The notes: a model not told the origin generated them from the sequence alone. A stretch of 64,000 bases of DNA from Cherax quadricarinatus (GCF_038502225.1 NC_091341.1:692633-756632), one strand, 5' to 3'; positions 21,167-33,658 are shown, counted from the stretch's first letter. Made by a program: numbers and translations.

Positions 21167-24100
21167 ACTGTATATTGTATGCAGGTGTGTATACTTGTGT
21201 CTTGTTGTATATTGTATGTAGGTGTGTATACTTGTGTCTTGTTGTATATTGTATGTAGGTGTGTATACTTGTGTCTTGTTGTATATTGTATGTAGGTGTG
21301 TATACTTGTGTCTTGTTGTATATTGTATGTAGGTGTGTATACTTGTGTCTTGTTGTATATTGTATTTAGGTGTGTATACTTGTGTGTTGTTGTATATTGT
21401 ATGTAGGTGTGTATACTTGTGCCTTGTTATATATTGTATGTAGGTGTGTATACTTGTGTCTTGTTGTATACTGTATGTAGGTGTGTATACTTGTGTTTTG
21501 TTGTATATTGTATGTAGGTGTGTATACTTGTGTCTTGTTGTATATTGTGTGTAGGTGTGTATACTTGTGTGTTGTTGTATATTGTATGTAGGTGTGTATA
21601 CTTATGTCTTGTTGTATATTGTATGTAGGTGTGTATACTTGTGCCTTGTTGTATATTGTATGTAGGTGTGTATACTTGTGTCTTGTTGTTTATTGTATGT
21701 AGGTGTGTATACTTGTGTCTTGTTGTATATTGTGTGTAGGTGTGTATACTTGTGTGTTGTTGTATATTGTATGTAGGTGTGTATACTTGTGTCTTATTGT
21801 ATATTGTGTGTAGGTGTGTATACTTGTGTCTTGTTGTATATTGTGTGTAGGTGTGTATACTTGTGTCTTGTTGTATATTGTGTTTAGGTGTGTATACTTG
21901 TGTCTTGTTGTATATTGTATGTAGGTGTGTATACTTGTGTCTTGTATATTGTGTGTAGGTGTGTATACTTGTGTCTTGTTGTATACTGTATGTAGGTGTG
22001 TATACTTGTGCCTTGTTGTATATTGTATGTAGGTGTGTATACTTGTGTGTTGTTGTATATTGTATGTAGGTGTGTATACTTGTGTCTTGTTGTATATTGT
22101 ATGTAGGTGTGTATACTTGTGTCTTGTTGTATATTGTATGTAGGTGTGTATACTTGTGTATTGTTGTATATTGTATGTAGGTGTGTATACTTGTATCTTG
22201 TTGTATATTGTATGTAGGTGTGTATACTTGTATCTTGTTGTATATTGTATGTAGGTGTGTATACTTGTGTCTTGTTGTATATTGTATGTAGGTGTGTATA
22301 TTTGTGTTGTTGTATATTGTGTGTAGGTGTGTATACTTGTGTTGTTGTATATTGTGTGTAGGTGTGTATACTTGTGTCTTGTTGTATACTGTATGTAGGT
22401 GTGTATACTTGTGCCTTGTTGTATATTGTATGTAGGTGTGTATACTTGTGTGTTGTATATTGTATGTATGTGTATACTTGTAGGTGTGTATACTTGTGTC
22501 TTGTTGTATATTGTATGTAGGTGTGTATACTTGTGTCTTGTTGTATACTGTATGTAGGTGTGTATACTTGTGTTTTGTTGTATATTGTATGTAGGTGTGT
22601 ATACTTGTGTCTTGTTGTATATTGTGTGTAGGTGTGTATACTTGTGTTGTTGTATATTGTATGTAGGTGTGTATACTTATGTCTTGTTGTATATTGTATG
22701 TAGGTGTGTATACTTGTGCCTTGTTGTATATTGTATGTAGGTGTGTATACTTGTGTGTTGCTGTATATTGTATGTAGGTGTGTATACTTGTGTGTTGTTG
22801 TATATTGTATGTAGGTGTGTATACTTGTGTCTTGTTGTATATTGTATGTAGGTGTGTATACTTGTGTCTTGTTGTATATTGTATGTAGGTGTGTATACTT
22901 GTGTCTTGTTGTATATTGTATGTAGGTGTGTATACTTGTGTCTTGTTGTATATTGTATGTAGGTGTGTATACTTGTGTCTTGTTGTATATTGTATGTAGG
23001 TGTGTATACTTGTGTCTTGTTGTATATTGTGTGTAGGTGTGTATACTTGTGTCTTGTTGTATATTGTATGTAGGTGTGTATACTTGTGTCTTGTTGTATA
23101 TTGTATGTAGGTGTGTATACTTGTGTCTTGTTGTATATTGTATGTAGGTGTGTATACTTGTGTCTTGTTGTATATTGTATGTAGGTGTTTATACTTGTGT
23201 CTTGTTGTATATTGTGTGTATGTGTGTATACTTGTGTCTTGTTGTATATTGTGTGTAGGTGTGTATACTTGTGTCTTGTATATTGTGTGTATGTGTGTAT
23301 ACTTGTGTGTTGTTGTATATTGTATGTAGGTGTGATATTGTATGTAGGTGTGTATACTTGTGTCTTGTTGTATATTGTGTGTAGGTGTGTATACTTGTGT
23401 GTTGTTGTATATTGTATGTAGGTGTGTATACTTGTGCCTTGTTGTATACTGTATGTAGGTGTGTATACTTGTGTCTTGTTGTATATTGTATGTAGGTGTG
23501 TATACTTGTGTCTTGTTGTATATTGTATGTAGGCGTGTATACTTGTGTCTTGTTGTATACTGTATGTAGGTGTGTATACTTGTGTCTTGTTGTATATTGT
23601 ATGTAGGTGTGTATACTTGTGTTGTTGTATATTGTGTGTAGGTGTGTATACTTGTGTCTTGTTGTATACTGTATGTAGGTGTGTATACTTGTGCCTTGTT
23701 GTATATTGTATGTAGGTGTGTATACTTGTGTGTTGTTGTATATTGTATGTAGGTGTGTATACTTGTGTGTTGTTGTATATTGTATGTAGGTGTGTATACT
23801 TGTGCCTTGTTGTATATTGTATGTAGGTATGTATACTTGTGTCTTGTTGTATATTGTATGTAGGTGTGTATACTTGTGCCTTGTTGTATATTGTATGTAG
23901 GTGTGTATACTTGTGTGTTGTTGTATATTGTATGTAGGTGTGTATACTTGTGCCTTGTTGTATATTGTATGTAGGTGTGTATACTTGTGTGTTGTTGTAT
24001 ATTGTATGTAGGTGTGTATACTTGTGTCTTCTTGTATATTGTATGTAGGTGTGTATACTTGTGTGTTGTTGTATATTGTATGTAGGTGTGTATACTTGTG

Positions 24101-24848
24101 TCTTGTTGTATATTGTATGTAGGTGTGTATACTTGTGTCTTGTTGTATATTGTGTGTAGGTGTGTATACTTGTGTCTTGTTGTATATTGTATGTAGGTGT
24201 GTATACTTGTGTGTTGTTGTATATTGTATGTAGGTGTGTATACTTGTGTTGTTGTATATTGTATGTAGGTGTGTATACTTGTGCCTTGTTGTATATTGTA
24301 TGTAGGTGTGTATACTTGTGTGTTGTTGTATATTGTATGTAGGTGTGTATACTTGTGCCTTGTTGTATATTGTATGTAGCTGTGTATACTTGTGTGTTGT
24401 TGTATATTGTATGTAGGTGTGTATACTTGTGTCTTCTTGTATATTGTATGTAGGTGTGTATACTTGTGTGTTGTATATTGTATGTAGGTGTATATACTTG
24501 TGTCTTGTTGTATATTGTATGTAGGTGTGTATACTTGTGTCTTGTTGTATATTGTGTGTAGGTGTGTATACTTGTGTGTTGTTGTATATTGTATGTAGGT
24601 GTGTATACTTGTGTGTTGTTGTATATTGTATGTAGGTGTGTATACTTGTGTGTTGTTGTATATTGTATGTAGGTGTGTATACTTGTGCCTTGTTGTATAT
24701 TGTATGTAGGTGTGTATACTTGTGTGTTGTTGTATATTGTATGTAGGTGTGTATACTTGTGTCTTGTTGTATATTGTATGTAGGTGTGTATACTTGTGTC
24801 TTGTTGTATATTGTATGTAGGTGTGTATACTTGTGTCTTGTTGTATAT
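21167..24848. repeat. 37-bp minisatellite, about 3.7 kb
   Basis: About 99 copies of a 37-bp T/G-rich unit, TTGTTGTATATTGTATGTAG then GTGTGTATACTTGTGTC. Variants at three sites (ATGTAG/GTGTAG, GTCTTG/GTGTTG/GCCTTG) recur in patchy blocks, and a few units are shortened. Short Cys/Val/Tyr frames are artefacts. Confidence 0.97.
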
Positions 24849-24958
24849 TAGTCTTGGCTTGTTTAACTCTTATTTAAGTGACTTTAATTAAAAAAAAGAT
24901 GATTTATTTGAGACAGAAAAATGAAAGGTAAAAATTTTTGGAAAGAGTAATGACTGGG

Positions 24959-24993
<35 letters not shown>

Positions 24994-25157
24994 GGAAGGT
25001 TGTCAGACATACAGAGAGAGAGAGAGAGGTGGGAAGGGTGTCAGATATAAAGGGAGAGAAAGAGAGAGGTGGGAAGATTGTCAGACATACAGAGAGGTGG
25101 TAAGTTGTCAGACATAGAGAGTGAGAGAGAGAGAGAGAGGTGGTAAGGTTGTCAGAC

Positions 25158-25191
<34 letters not shown>

Positions 25192-25625
25192 GGTAAGGTT
25201 GTCAGACATAGAGAGAGAGAGAGAGAGAGGTGGTAAGGTTGTTAGACATAGAGAGAGAGAGAGAGGTGGTAAGGTTGTCAGTCATAGAGGGAGAGAGAGG
25301 TGGTAAGGTTGTCAGACATAGAGAGAGAGAGAAAGAGAGAGAGGTAGTAAGTTGTCAGACATAGAGAGAGAGAGAGGTAAGTTGTCAGACATAGAGAAAG
25401 GTGGAAAGGCTGTCATAGAAAGAGAGAGAGAAAGAGGTGGTAAGTTGTCAGACATACAGAGAGAGAGGTGGCAAGTTGTCAGAAATAGAGAGAGAGAGAG
25501 AGAGAGAGAGAGTTGGGAAGGTTGTCAGACATAAAGAGAGAGGGAGAAAGGGAGAGAGAGAGACGTGGGAAGGTTATGAGTAGACAAGAAGACAGAGGTA
25601 AGAAGTAAGGGATATTTTAATACTG
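24849..25625. repeat. GA-rich tract with GTCAGACATA repeats
   Basis: From about 24960, (GA)n runs of varying length alternate with GGTGGTAAGGTTGTCAGACA + TA. It is a composite minisatellite whose period varies with the GA length; the left 110 bp is unique AT-rich sequence. Confidence 0.93.
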
Positions 25626-26822
25626 TGTTTTGACTGTGTGAGTCAGTAAAGAGTTCTGTGTGAGTCAGTAAACAGTTGTGTGTGAGTCAGTAAACAGTGC
25701 TGTGTGGGTGAGCAAGCAGTGCTGTGTGAGTCAGTAAACAGTACTGTGTGAGTCAGTAAACAGTGCTGTGTGTGTAAGTAAACAGAGGTTTGTGATTAAG
25801 TAAACAGTGCTGTGAGAGTCAGTAAACAGTGCTGTGAGAGTCAGTAAACAGTGCTGTGTGAGTTAGTAAACATTACTGTGTGAGTTAGTAAACATTGCTG
25901 TGTGAGTTAGTAAACATTACTGTGTGAGTTAGTAAACATTACTGTGTGAGTTAGTAAACATTACTGTGTGAGTTAGTAAACATTACTGTGTGAGCCAGTA
26001 AACATTGCTGTGTGAGTCAGTAAACATTACTGTGTGAGTCAGTAAACATTGCTGTGTGAGTCAGTAAACATTGCTGTGTGAGTCAGTAAACATTGCTGTG
26101 TGAGTCAGTAAACAGTGCTGTGTGAGTCAGTAAACAGTGCTGTGTGAGTCAGTAAACATTGCTATGTGAGTCAGTAAACAGTGCTGTGTGAGTCAGTAAA
26201 CAGTGCTGTGTGAGTCAGTAAACATTACTGTGTGAGTCAGTAAACATTACTGTGTGAGTCAGTAAACATTACTGTGTGAGTCAGTAAACAGTGCTGTGTG
26301 AGTCAGTAAACAGTGCTGTGTGAGTCAGTAAACAGTGCTGTGTGAGTCAGTAAACAGTGCTGTGTGAGTCAGTAAACAGTGCTGTGTGAGTCAGTAAACA
26401 GTGCTGTGTGAGTCAGTAAACAGTGCTGTGTGAGTCAGTAAGCAGTGCTGTGTGAGTCAGTAAACAGTGTTGTGTGAGTCAGTAAACAGTGTTGTGTGAG
26501 TCAGTAAACAGTGTTGTGTGAGTCAGTAAACAGTGTTGTGTGAGTCAGTAAACAGTGCTGTGTGAGTCAGTAAACAGTGCTGTGTGAGTCAGTAAACAGT
26601 GCTGTGTGAGTCAGTAAACAGTGCTGTGTGAGTCAGTAAACAGTGCTGTGTGAGTCAGTAAACAGTGCTGTGTGAGTCAGTAAACAGTGCTGTGTGAGTC
26701 AGTAAGCAGTGCTGTGTGAGTCAGTAAACAGTGCTGTGTGAGTCAGTAAACAGTGCTGTGTGAGTCAGTAAACAGTGCTGTGTGAGTCAGTAAACAGTGC
26801 TGTGTGAGTCAGTAAACAGTAG
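25626..26822. repeat. 24-bp minisatellite
   Basis: About 50 copies of GTGAGTCAGTAAACAGTGCT + GTGT. Left units are more variable (GTTAGTAAACATTACT form) and the right two thirds nearly uniform, so the array appears to have expanded recently toward its right end. Confidence 0.96.
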
Positions 26823-27067
26823 TCTCCACCACATCATGGTGTGTCGTGGTCGCTTGATATCTCATTTCAACAATTAATCCTGCCGTCGATTTCTCGTTAT
26901 ATTATAATTTTAAATATCTCGGTAAAACAGTCCAAACATTTAATTAGGTTTGAGTCATTTTGAAAAGAGATGTAAATTCTTGCATAATTGAGGCAGGATA
27001 TGGAAGACCTAAACACTTCTCTGAGTAACATGACTTTTCTTTCTGAGATTAAATAAATTCTTACTAA

Positions 27068-27068
27068 T

Positions 27069-27166
<98 letters not shown>

Positions 27167-27180
27167 AGAGAGAGAGAGAG
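27068..27180. repeat. (TA)n followed by (GA)n microsatellite
   Basis: About 47 TA dinucleotides followed by a short GA run. The 245 bases to the left hold no recognised feature. Confidence 0.97.
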
Positions 27181-27780
27181 TAATGTTTTTCTTAGAGCAG
27201 AGTATTTGTAAAGTCATGACCTAAGGAAGCTCTACCGAAAGCAAAATTTTTTTGCCGATAAAGATTTACTTGCATATTTTCATCCTTTTACACATAACCT
27301 GTGGAGGTTACGCCCTGCTAGCAGCGTTCATCTTTAAAACATCTGCCCCATCATGTCTAACACATGATGAATAATACACATGTGCAACACTTGGGTATCT
27401 GTATTGCCCATAAAGGTACCCAGGTGTTGCACATATGTTTTCTTCTTCAGTAATACTGAAGCAGTTTGTCATGGTCACTGAGGTGAACTTACTAGACGGA
27501 GGGTCGAGCCTGGACCCCTCCTGGCGCTGCACAACACACAAGGGTTTAGCGCTTCATGAAATACAATACTACATTCAGTAAAGTTATTTGTAAACCAGGT
27601 TCAAGAATGTAACCTTTAATATTCCTTACTTTTTTGAAAAATAATTATAACCTTAAATTTTAAAGGGGTGGACCTGTAAGCCAGCGGAAGGTCTCGGTCA
27701 GATGACCAAAACCTCTAGACCCACGTCAGGAAACACTTGTTCTGTTACCTGGCAAACCTTACCTAACCTAACCTCTTTCC
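27181..27780. other. Spacer; short hairpin remnant of the foldback family
   Basis: At 27377-27435 the sequence CATGTGCAACACTTGGGTA is followed within 20 bases by its near reverse complement (TACCCAGGTGTTGCACAT). These match the outer ends of foldback element 2 (45248-45580), so this looks like an internally deleted copy. The rest, including a CCTAACCTAACC patch near 27765, shows nothing recognised. Confidence 0.55.
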
Positions 27781-28176
27781 TTTCACTGTTTACTTCACTA
27801 TAGTGTTGTTTACTTCAGTTTAGTGTTGTTTACTTCAGTTTAGTGTTGTTTATTTCAGTTTAGTGTTGTTTACTTCAGCTTATTATTTAGTTTAGTGTTG
27901 TTTACTTCAGCTTATTGTTTGCTTCAGTTTAGTGTTGTTTACTTCAGCTTGTTTGCTTCAGTTTAGTGTTGTTTACTTCAGCTTATTGTTTGCTTCAGTT
28001 TAGTGTTGTTTACTTCAGCTTATTGTTTGCTTCAGTTTAGTGTTGTTTACTTCAGCTTATTGTTTGCTTCAGTTTAGTGTTGTTTACTTCAGCTTATTAT
28101 TTAGTTTAGTGTTGTTTACTTCAGCTTATTGTTTGCTTCAGTTTAGTGTTGTTTACTTCAGTTTAATATTTTTCAC
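27781..28176. repeat. About 20/37-bp minisatellite
   Basis: Units of GTTTACTTCAGTTTAGTGTT alternate with a longer form that inserts GCTTATTGTTTGCTTCAG. A similar but more decayed array lies at 29146-29445. Confidence 0.92.
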
Positions 28177-28508
28177 TTTAGTTAGGAAGTTTTTTGTTTG
28201 TTGTACATATGTTTCAGTTGATGCTGGGGACCCAGGTCAGTGCTATATTACTACAAGTGTTTTACTCCCGGGACGACCGTGGATAGCGCACCCGAGCGAT
28301 GTAACCCATGTCGGGTTTCATAGTTCGCGTTCATGGCCATTAGGCCTTGTGCTGCTATCTGGCGTAGGCCTAGCTCTACTTAGAGCTGACTCTACGAGAC
28401 TCTGCCTAGTCCTCACTCAAGCTCCAGACAACCTAAGAACAGGACGTTCCTCCCAGCTGTCTTGTCAGGCCGTTGGTCTGGCGGAGGTAGCACACAACAC
28501 ACTGCTCT
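28177..28508. other. GC-richer unique segment, unclassified
   Basis: About 330 bases, clearly more GC-rich than the flanks (GGGACGACCGTGGATAGCGC and similar), leading into an inverted repeat. A plus-strand frame is open through it, but I recognise no domain. It may be part of the element whose palindrome follows. Confidence 0.4.
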
Positions 28509-28745
28509 GTACGGTTTATATTACAGGTGTTTCACTCGTAGGAGGCCCGGAGTTGGTACTCCCGTAGTTGCATCCATCTTGTTTTTATATTATGTCTGTA
28601 GTAAAGGATAACTCAGAGGCTTCTACTCATAGGAGGCCCCGAGTTATCGTTTACTACAAACATAATATACAAACAAAACGGTTGCAACTACGGGAGCACT
28701 AACTCGGTGCCACCTACAAGTGGAACACTGTACTATAAGCCGTAC
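28509..28745. mobile_element. Palindromic (foldback) sequence, unclassified
   Basis: Left arm about 28509-28617 (GTACGGTTTATATTACAG, GGAGGCCCGGAGTT, CTCCCGTAGTTGCA, AGTAAAGGATAACTC) is mirrored by the right arm about 28648-28745 (GAGTTATCGTTTACT, TGCAACTACGGGAG, CTGTACTATAAGCCGTAC). The arms match imperfectly. It is unrelated in sequence to the hammerhead foldbacks. Confidence 0.75.
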
Positions 28746-29145
28746 ATATATTGTACTCCTTCAAAACTGCAACAGTTCCGTGGCATACAACACACAAGGC
28801 TATATCACCTGCTTCTACAAAGTACTTTTTGCCCCATTCTTTATTAAACAGGCGGCACTCTCCACTATACTTTTCTTTTTTCCTTCCATAACTGAAAGGT
28901 ATATCTGAAAAATTAAAAAGATAGAACTAAAATTTGAACAAATTTATATATATAAATTGTTACAAGCAACAAAATCCTTAACTTTAAGTGACTCAAAATG
29001 AGGGCTTATATTTCAAGTTGCTGTGGGACGCATAAAATCTTGTGGCGGGCGGCAGTTTGGAGACCCCTAGTTAATCCAAATATAACTTTAAGAGTCGCCT
29101 GCAGCAGGAATCTCATTACACCAGCGGATAATTCATTATTAATTT
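28746..29145. other. Spacer, nothing recognised
   Basis: AT-rich unique sequence with no supported feature. Confidence 0.45.
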
Positions 29146-29445
29146 AGTATTGTTAACCTCAGTTTCATATTCTCTACTTCAGTTTTCTTTTGTCTTCTTT
29201 AGTTTCGTGCTGTTTACTTCAATTTCGTGTTTACGCCAGCTTCGTGTTGTCTACGTCAGTTTCATATTGTTTACGTCAATTTCGTATTGTTTACGTCAGT
29301 TTCGTATTGATTCAGTTTTATGTTGTCTACTTTGGTTTCGTGCTGTTTTCTTCAGTTTCGTGTTGTTTACGTCATTTTCACGTTGTTTACGTCAAGTTCG
29401 TGTTTACTTCAATTTCGTGTTGTTTTCCACCTCTTTCCCTTTTTT
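29146..29445. repeat. Decayed about 20-bp tandem repeat
   Basis: Degenerate copies of GTTTACGTCAGTTTCGTGTT. The unit resembles that at 27781-28176 (GTTTACTTCAGTTTAGTGTT), which suggests one older array now separated by about 1 kb that includes a palindrome. Confidence 0.8.
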
Positions 29446-29589
29446 TCGTTTCTGTCGTTCCCTAAGAGATGGCAGTTGTGAAGGTTGCAGTGAGCAACGC
29501 AAGTTGAAATTAATTTGGAATCTCATTAAAAAAATAATTAATGGAGGGTATGAGCTTGGAGTCACAGGTCAGTGTTGATGATGTTGATG

Positions 29590-29735
29590 ACCATACTTTG
29601 TCAAGCCGTTGTAACGGCTTGACAAAGCTCCTGGAGAGCGAAACGTTGCCACAATAAAAATGTCACATTAGTTGCACTTGTGTCCTTTTACTTTACATAT
29701 TGTCGGTAATTCTACCAATATTATTACGATCTGTT
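29590..29735 (+). mobile_element. Foldback element 3-type arm fragment
   Basis: From the small hairpin at 29598-29627 rightward, the sequence matches the right arm and tail of the element at 45786-46140: GGCTTGACAAAGCTCCTGGA, GAGCGAAACGTTGCCACAAT, GTTGCACTTGTGTCCTTTTA and the ATATTGTCGGTAATTCTACC tail. The left arm is reduced to about 15 bases. Confidence 0.8.
29616..29650 (+). ncRNA. Degenerate hammerhead-like motif
   Basis: GGC-TTGACAA-stem-GAAACGTT-GCC has the layout of a hammerhead (stem I GGC/GCC, stem II GCTC/GAGC, GAAAC then GTT), but the CUGANGA box is TTGACAA. Two invariant bases differ, including the catalytic G8. Cleavage is not expected. Confidence 0.45.
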
Positions 29736-29744
29736 GGATGCCTT

Positions 29745-30197
29745 CAACATCTTCTCGGACTTACCTTCAGCATCCTCACAGACTTACCGTCAACACCCTC
29801 ACAGACTTACCTTCAGCATCCTCACAGACTTACCGTCAACACCCTCACAGACTTACCTTCAGCATCCTCACAGACTTACCGTCAACACCCTCACAGACTT
29901 ACCGTCAACACCCTCACAGACTTACCGTCAACACCCTCACAGACTTACCGTCAACACCCTCACAGACTTACCGTCAACACCCTCACAGACTTACCGTCAA
30001 CACCCTCACAGACTTACCGTCAACACCCTCACAGACTTACCGTCAACATCCTCACAGACTTACCGTCAACACCCTCACAGACTTACCGTCAACACCCTCA
30101 CAGACTTACCTTCAGCATCCTCACAGACTTACCGTCAACACCCTCACAGACTTACCTTCAGCATCCTCACAGACTTACCGTCAACACCCTCACATAA
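29745..30197. repeat. 23-bp minisatellite
   Basis: About 20 copies of ACCGTCAACACCCTCACAGA + CTT, with a minority variant ACCTTCAGCATCCTCACAGA. The periodic frames are artefacts. Confidence 0.96.
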
Positions 30198-30678
30198 TCC
30201 AGCAAGCAAGCTTCGCATTCACAGTGCAGCGCTGAGGAACTCACAGGAATTTTCCACGTTTTCTGAGAATATAACACATTTCAGCAAATTTTAGATAGAT
30301 CTTTGCTTATTACAGCAGGTGGTGTGGGAACACTCTGAGTACTCACTGTAAGCTGAATAGTACTTAATTACACTGAAGCTAATTAAGAACTATGTGCTTC
30401 GTGGCTGAGATTAGTAACTCACTCACTAGTTCGTCAGCTTTATGTTGTTAAGTTAGGTTAGGTAAGGTAATATTTGTTAGGAAATAGGACAAGTGCTTCC
30501 TGACGCGATTCTTAGTCATATAATGACCCGCCATCTGACTGAGGCCTACCGCTGATTCACATGCCCACCTCTGCCATATTACTTATATTTTTTTTCCATA
30601 TTTTAGGACTCTGTTTCTGTCTGTCTGAATGGAAGAAAAGAGCACTGCTGAAGGGTCTTCTGTCCCATACTAGACAGA

Positions 30679-30680
<2 letters not shown>
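30198..30680. other. Spacer, nothing recognised
   Basis: Unique AT-rich sequence with a GGTTAGGTAAGGTAA patch near 30455. No gene or element is supported. Confidence 0.45.

Positions 30681-30771
<91 letters not shown>
30681..30771. repeat. (CA)n microsatellite
   Basis: About 45 nearly perfect CA dinucleotides. Confidence 0.98.
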
Positions 30772-30775
<4 letters not shown>

Positions 30776-30809
30776 ATGATATTGCTGTCACACTAGCCAC
30801 TGTCTCAAG

Positions 30810-33545
30810 GGGCGAGCTGTTGTTGCTGGTGTACTGGTGGTGTTGCTGGTGTACTGGTGGTGTTGCTGGTGTACTGGTGTTACTGCTGGTGTACTGATGT
30901 TGCTCCTGTACTTGTGGTGTTGCTTCTGGTGTACTGGTGTTGTACTGGTGATGGTGTACTGGTGTTGTACTGGTGATGGTGTACTGGTGTTGTACTGGTG
31001 ATGGTGTACTAGTGATGTTGTAAGGTTGGTAATGGTGTGGTGGTGGTGCTGATGCTGTGTTGATGGTGTGTTGGTATTGTACTGGTGGTGTTGCTGCTAT
31101 GCTGGTGATGTGCTGGTGTAGCACTGGTGGTGAAAGTGTACTAGTGATAAGACTGTACTGGTGATGGTGTATTGGTGGTGTTGATGATGTCCTGGTGTTG
31201 TGCTGGTGGTGACGGTGTACCAGTGATGTGGTCCTGGTGTTGTGCTGGTGGTGACGGTGTACCAGTGATGTGGTCCTGGTGTTGTGCTGGTGGTGACGGT
31301 GTACCAGTGATGTGGTCCTGGTGGTGCTGGTGGTGACGGTGTACCAGTGATGTGGTCCTGGTGTTGTGCTGGTGGTGACGGTATACCAGTGATGTGGTCC
31401 TGGTGTTGTGCTGGTGGTGACGGTGTACCAGTGATGTGGTCCTGGTGTTGTGCTGGTGGTGACGGTGTACCAGTGATGTGGTCCTGGTGGTGCTGGTGGT
31501 GACGGTGTACCAGTGATGTGGTCCTGGTGGTGCTGGTGGTGACGGTGTACCAGTGATGTGGTCCTGGTGGTGCTGGTGGTGACGGTGTACCAGTGATGTG
31601 GTCCTGGTGGTGCTGGTGGTGACGGTGTACCAGTGATGTGGTCCTGGTGGTATTGGTGGTGACGGTGTACCAGTGATGTGGTCCTGGTGTTGTGCTGGTG
31701 GTGACGGTGTACCAGTGATGTGGTCCTGGTGTTGTGCTGGTGGTGACGGTGTACCAGTGATGTGGTCCTGGTGTTGTGCTGGTGGTGACGGTGTACCAGT
31801 GATGTGGTCCTGGTGGTGCTGGTGGTGACGGTGTACCAGTGATGTGGTCCTGGTGGTGCTGGTGGTGACGGTGTACCAGTGATGTGGTCCTGGTGGTGAC
31901 GGTGTACCAGTGATGTGGTCCTGGTGGTGTTGGTGGTGACGGTGTACCAGTGATATGGTCCTGGTGGTGGTGGTGGTGACGGTGTACCAGTGATGTGGTC
32001 CTGGTGGTGCTGGTGGTGACGGTGTACCAGTGATGTGGTCCTGGTGGTGCTGGTGGTGACGGTGTACCAGTGATGTGGTCCTGGTGGTGGTGGTGATGAC
32101 GGTGTACCAGTGATGTGGTCCTGGTGGTGGTGGTGGTGACGGTGTACCAGTGATGTGGTCCTGGTGGTGGTGACGGTGTACCAGTGATGTGGTCTTGGTG
32201 TTGTGCTGGTGGTGACGGTGTACCAGTGATGTGGTCCTGGTGGTGCTGGTGGTGACGGTGTACCAGTGTTGTGGTCCTGGTGGTGTTGGTGGTGACGGTG
32301 TACCAGTGATGTGGTCCTGGTGTTGTGGTGGTGGTGACGGTGTACCAGTGATGTGGTCCTGGTGGTGGTGGTGGTGACGGTGTACCAGTGATGTGGCCCT
32401 GGTGGTGTTGGTGGTGACGGTGTACCAGTGATGTGGTCCTGGTGGTGGTGGTGGTGACGGTGTAGCAGTGATGTGGTCCTGGTGGTGCTGGTGGTGACGG
32501 TGTACCAGTGATGTGGTCCTGGTTGTGGTGGTGGTGACGGTGTACCAGTGATGTGGTCCTGGTGGTGGTGGTGGTGACGGTGTACCAGTGATGTGGTCCT
32601 GGTGGTGCTGGTAGTGACGGTGTACCAGTGATGTGGTCCTGGTGGTGGTGGTGATGACGGTGTACCAGTGATGTGGTCCTGTTGGTGGTGGTGGTGTCGG
32701 TGTACCAGTGATGTGGTCCTGGTGGTGGTGGTGGTGTACCAGTGATGTGGTCCTGGTGACGTGTGTACCAGTGATGTGGTCCTGGTGGTGGTGGTGGTGA
32801 CGGTGTACCAGTGATGTGGTCCTGGTGGTGGTGACGGTGTACCAGTGATGTGGTCCTGGTGGTGGTGGTGACGGTGTACCAGTGATGTGGTCCTGGTGGT
32901 GGTGGTGGTGACGGTGTACCAGTGATGTGGTCCTGGTGGTGGTGGTGGTGACGGTGTACCAGTGATGTGGTCCTGGTGGTGGTGGTGGTGACTGTGTACC
33001 AGTGATGTGGTCCTGGTGGTGGTGGTGGTGACGGTGTACAGTGATGTGGTCCTGGTGGTGGTGGTGGTGACGGTGTACCAGTGATGTGGTCCTGGTGGTG
33101 GTGGTGGTGGTGACGGTGTACCAGTGATGTGGTCCTGGTGGTGGTGGTGGTGACGGTGTACCAGTGATGTGGTCCTGGTGGTGGTGGTGACGGTGTACCA
33201 GTGATGTGGTCCTGGTGGTGGTGGTGGTGACGGTGTACCAGTGATGTGGTCCTGGTGGTGGTGGTGGTGACGGTGTACCAGTGATGTGGTCCTGGTGGTG
33301 GTGGTGGTGACTGTGTACCAGTGATGTGGTCCTGGTGGTGGTGGTGGTGACGGTGTACCAGTGATGTGGTCCTGGTGGTGTTGGTGGTGACGGTGTACCA
33401 GTGATGTGGTCCTGGTGGTGGTGGTGGTGGTGACGGTGTACCAGTGATGTGGTCCTGGTGGTGGTGGTGGTGACGGTGTACCAGTGATGTGGTCCTGGTG
33501 GTGACGGTGTACCAATGATGTGGTCCTGGTGGTGGTGGTGGTGAA
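30810..33545. repeat. 40-bp G/T-rich minisatellite, about 2.7 kb
   Basis: About 68 copies of a 40-bp unit (GTGGTCCTGGTGGTGCTGGT, then GGTGACGGTGTACCAGTGAT). Length variants of 31, 34, 43 and 46 bp come from gain or loss of GGT triplets. The left 400 bp is a looser GTGTACTGGTG-type repeat. Very long minus-strand His/Pro/Thr frames exist only because 3 x 40 bp cycles without stops. The plus strand is strongly G-rich. Confidence 0.97.
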
Positions 33546-33658
33546 TACACGTAAGTTTTGTTTTGTGCTAAGCTGTACACTGAGTAAGCTTTGTCTTGTG
33601 CTTAGCTGTATCTTGTTTAAGAATCAGCGTGTGTTAAGCTTTACACTATACTAAGCTT

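Noticed and set aside
28040..28567. A 175-residue plus-strand protein
   Set aside because: Its first third is the tandem array, and the rest has no recognised domain and runs into a palindrome.
30603..33580. Open frames of 970 and 827 residues on the minus strand
   Set aside because: Both are translations of the same 40-bp minisatellite in different frames, with a CA microsatellite at one end. No domain or start context.
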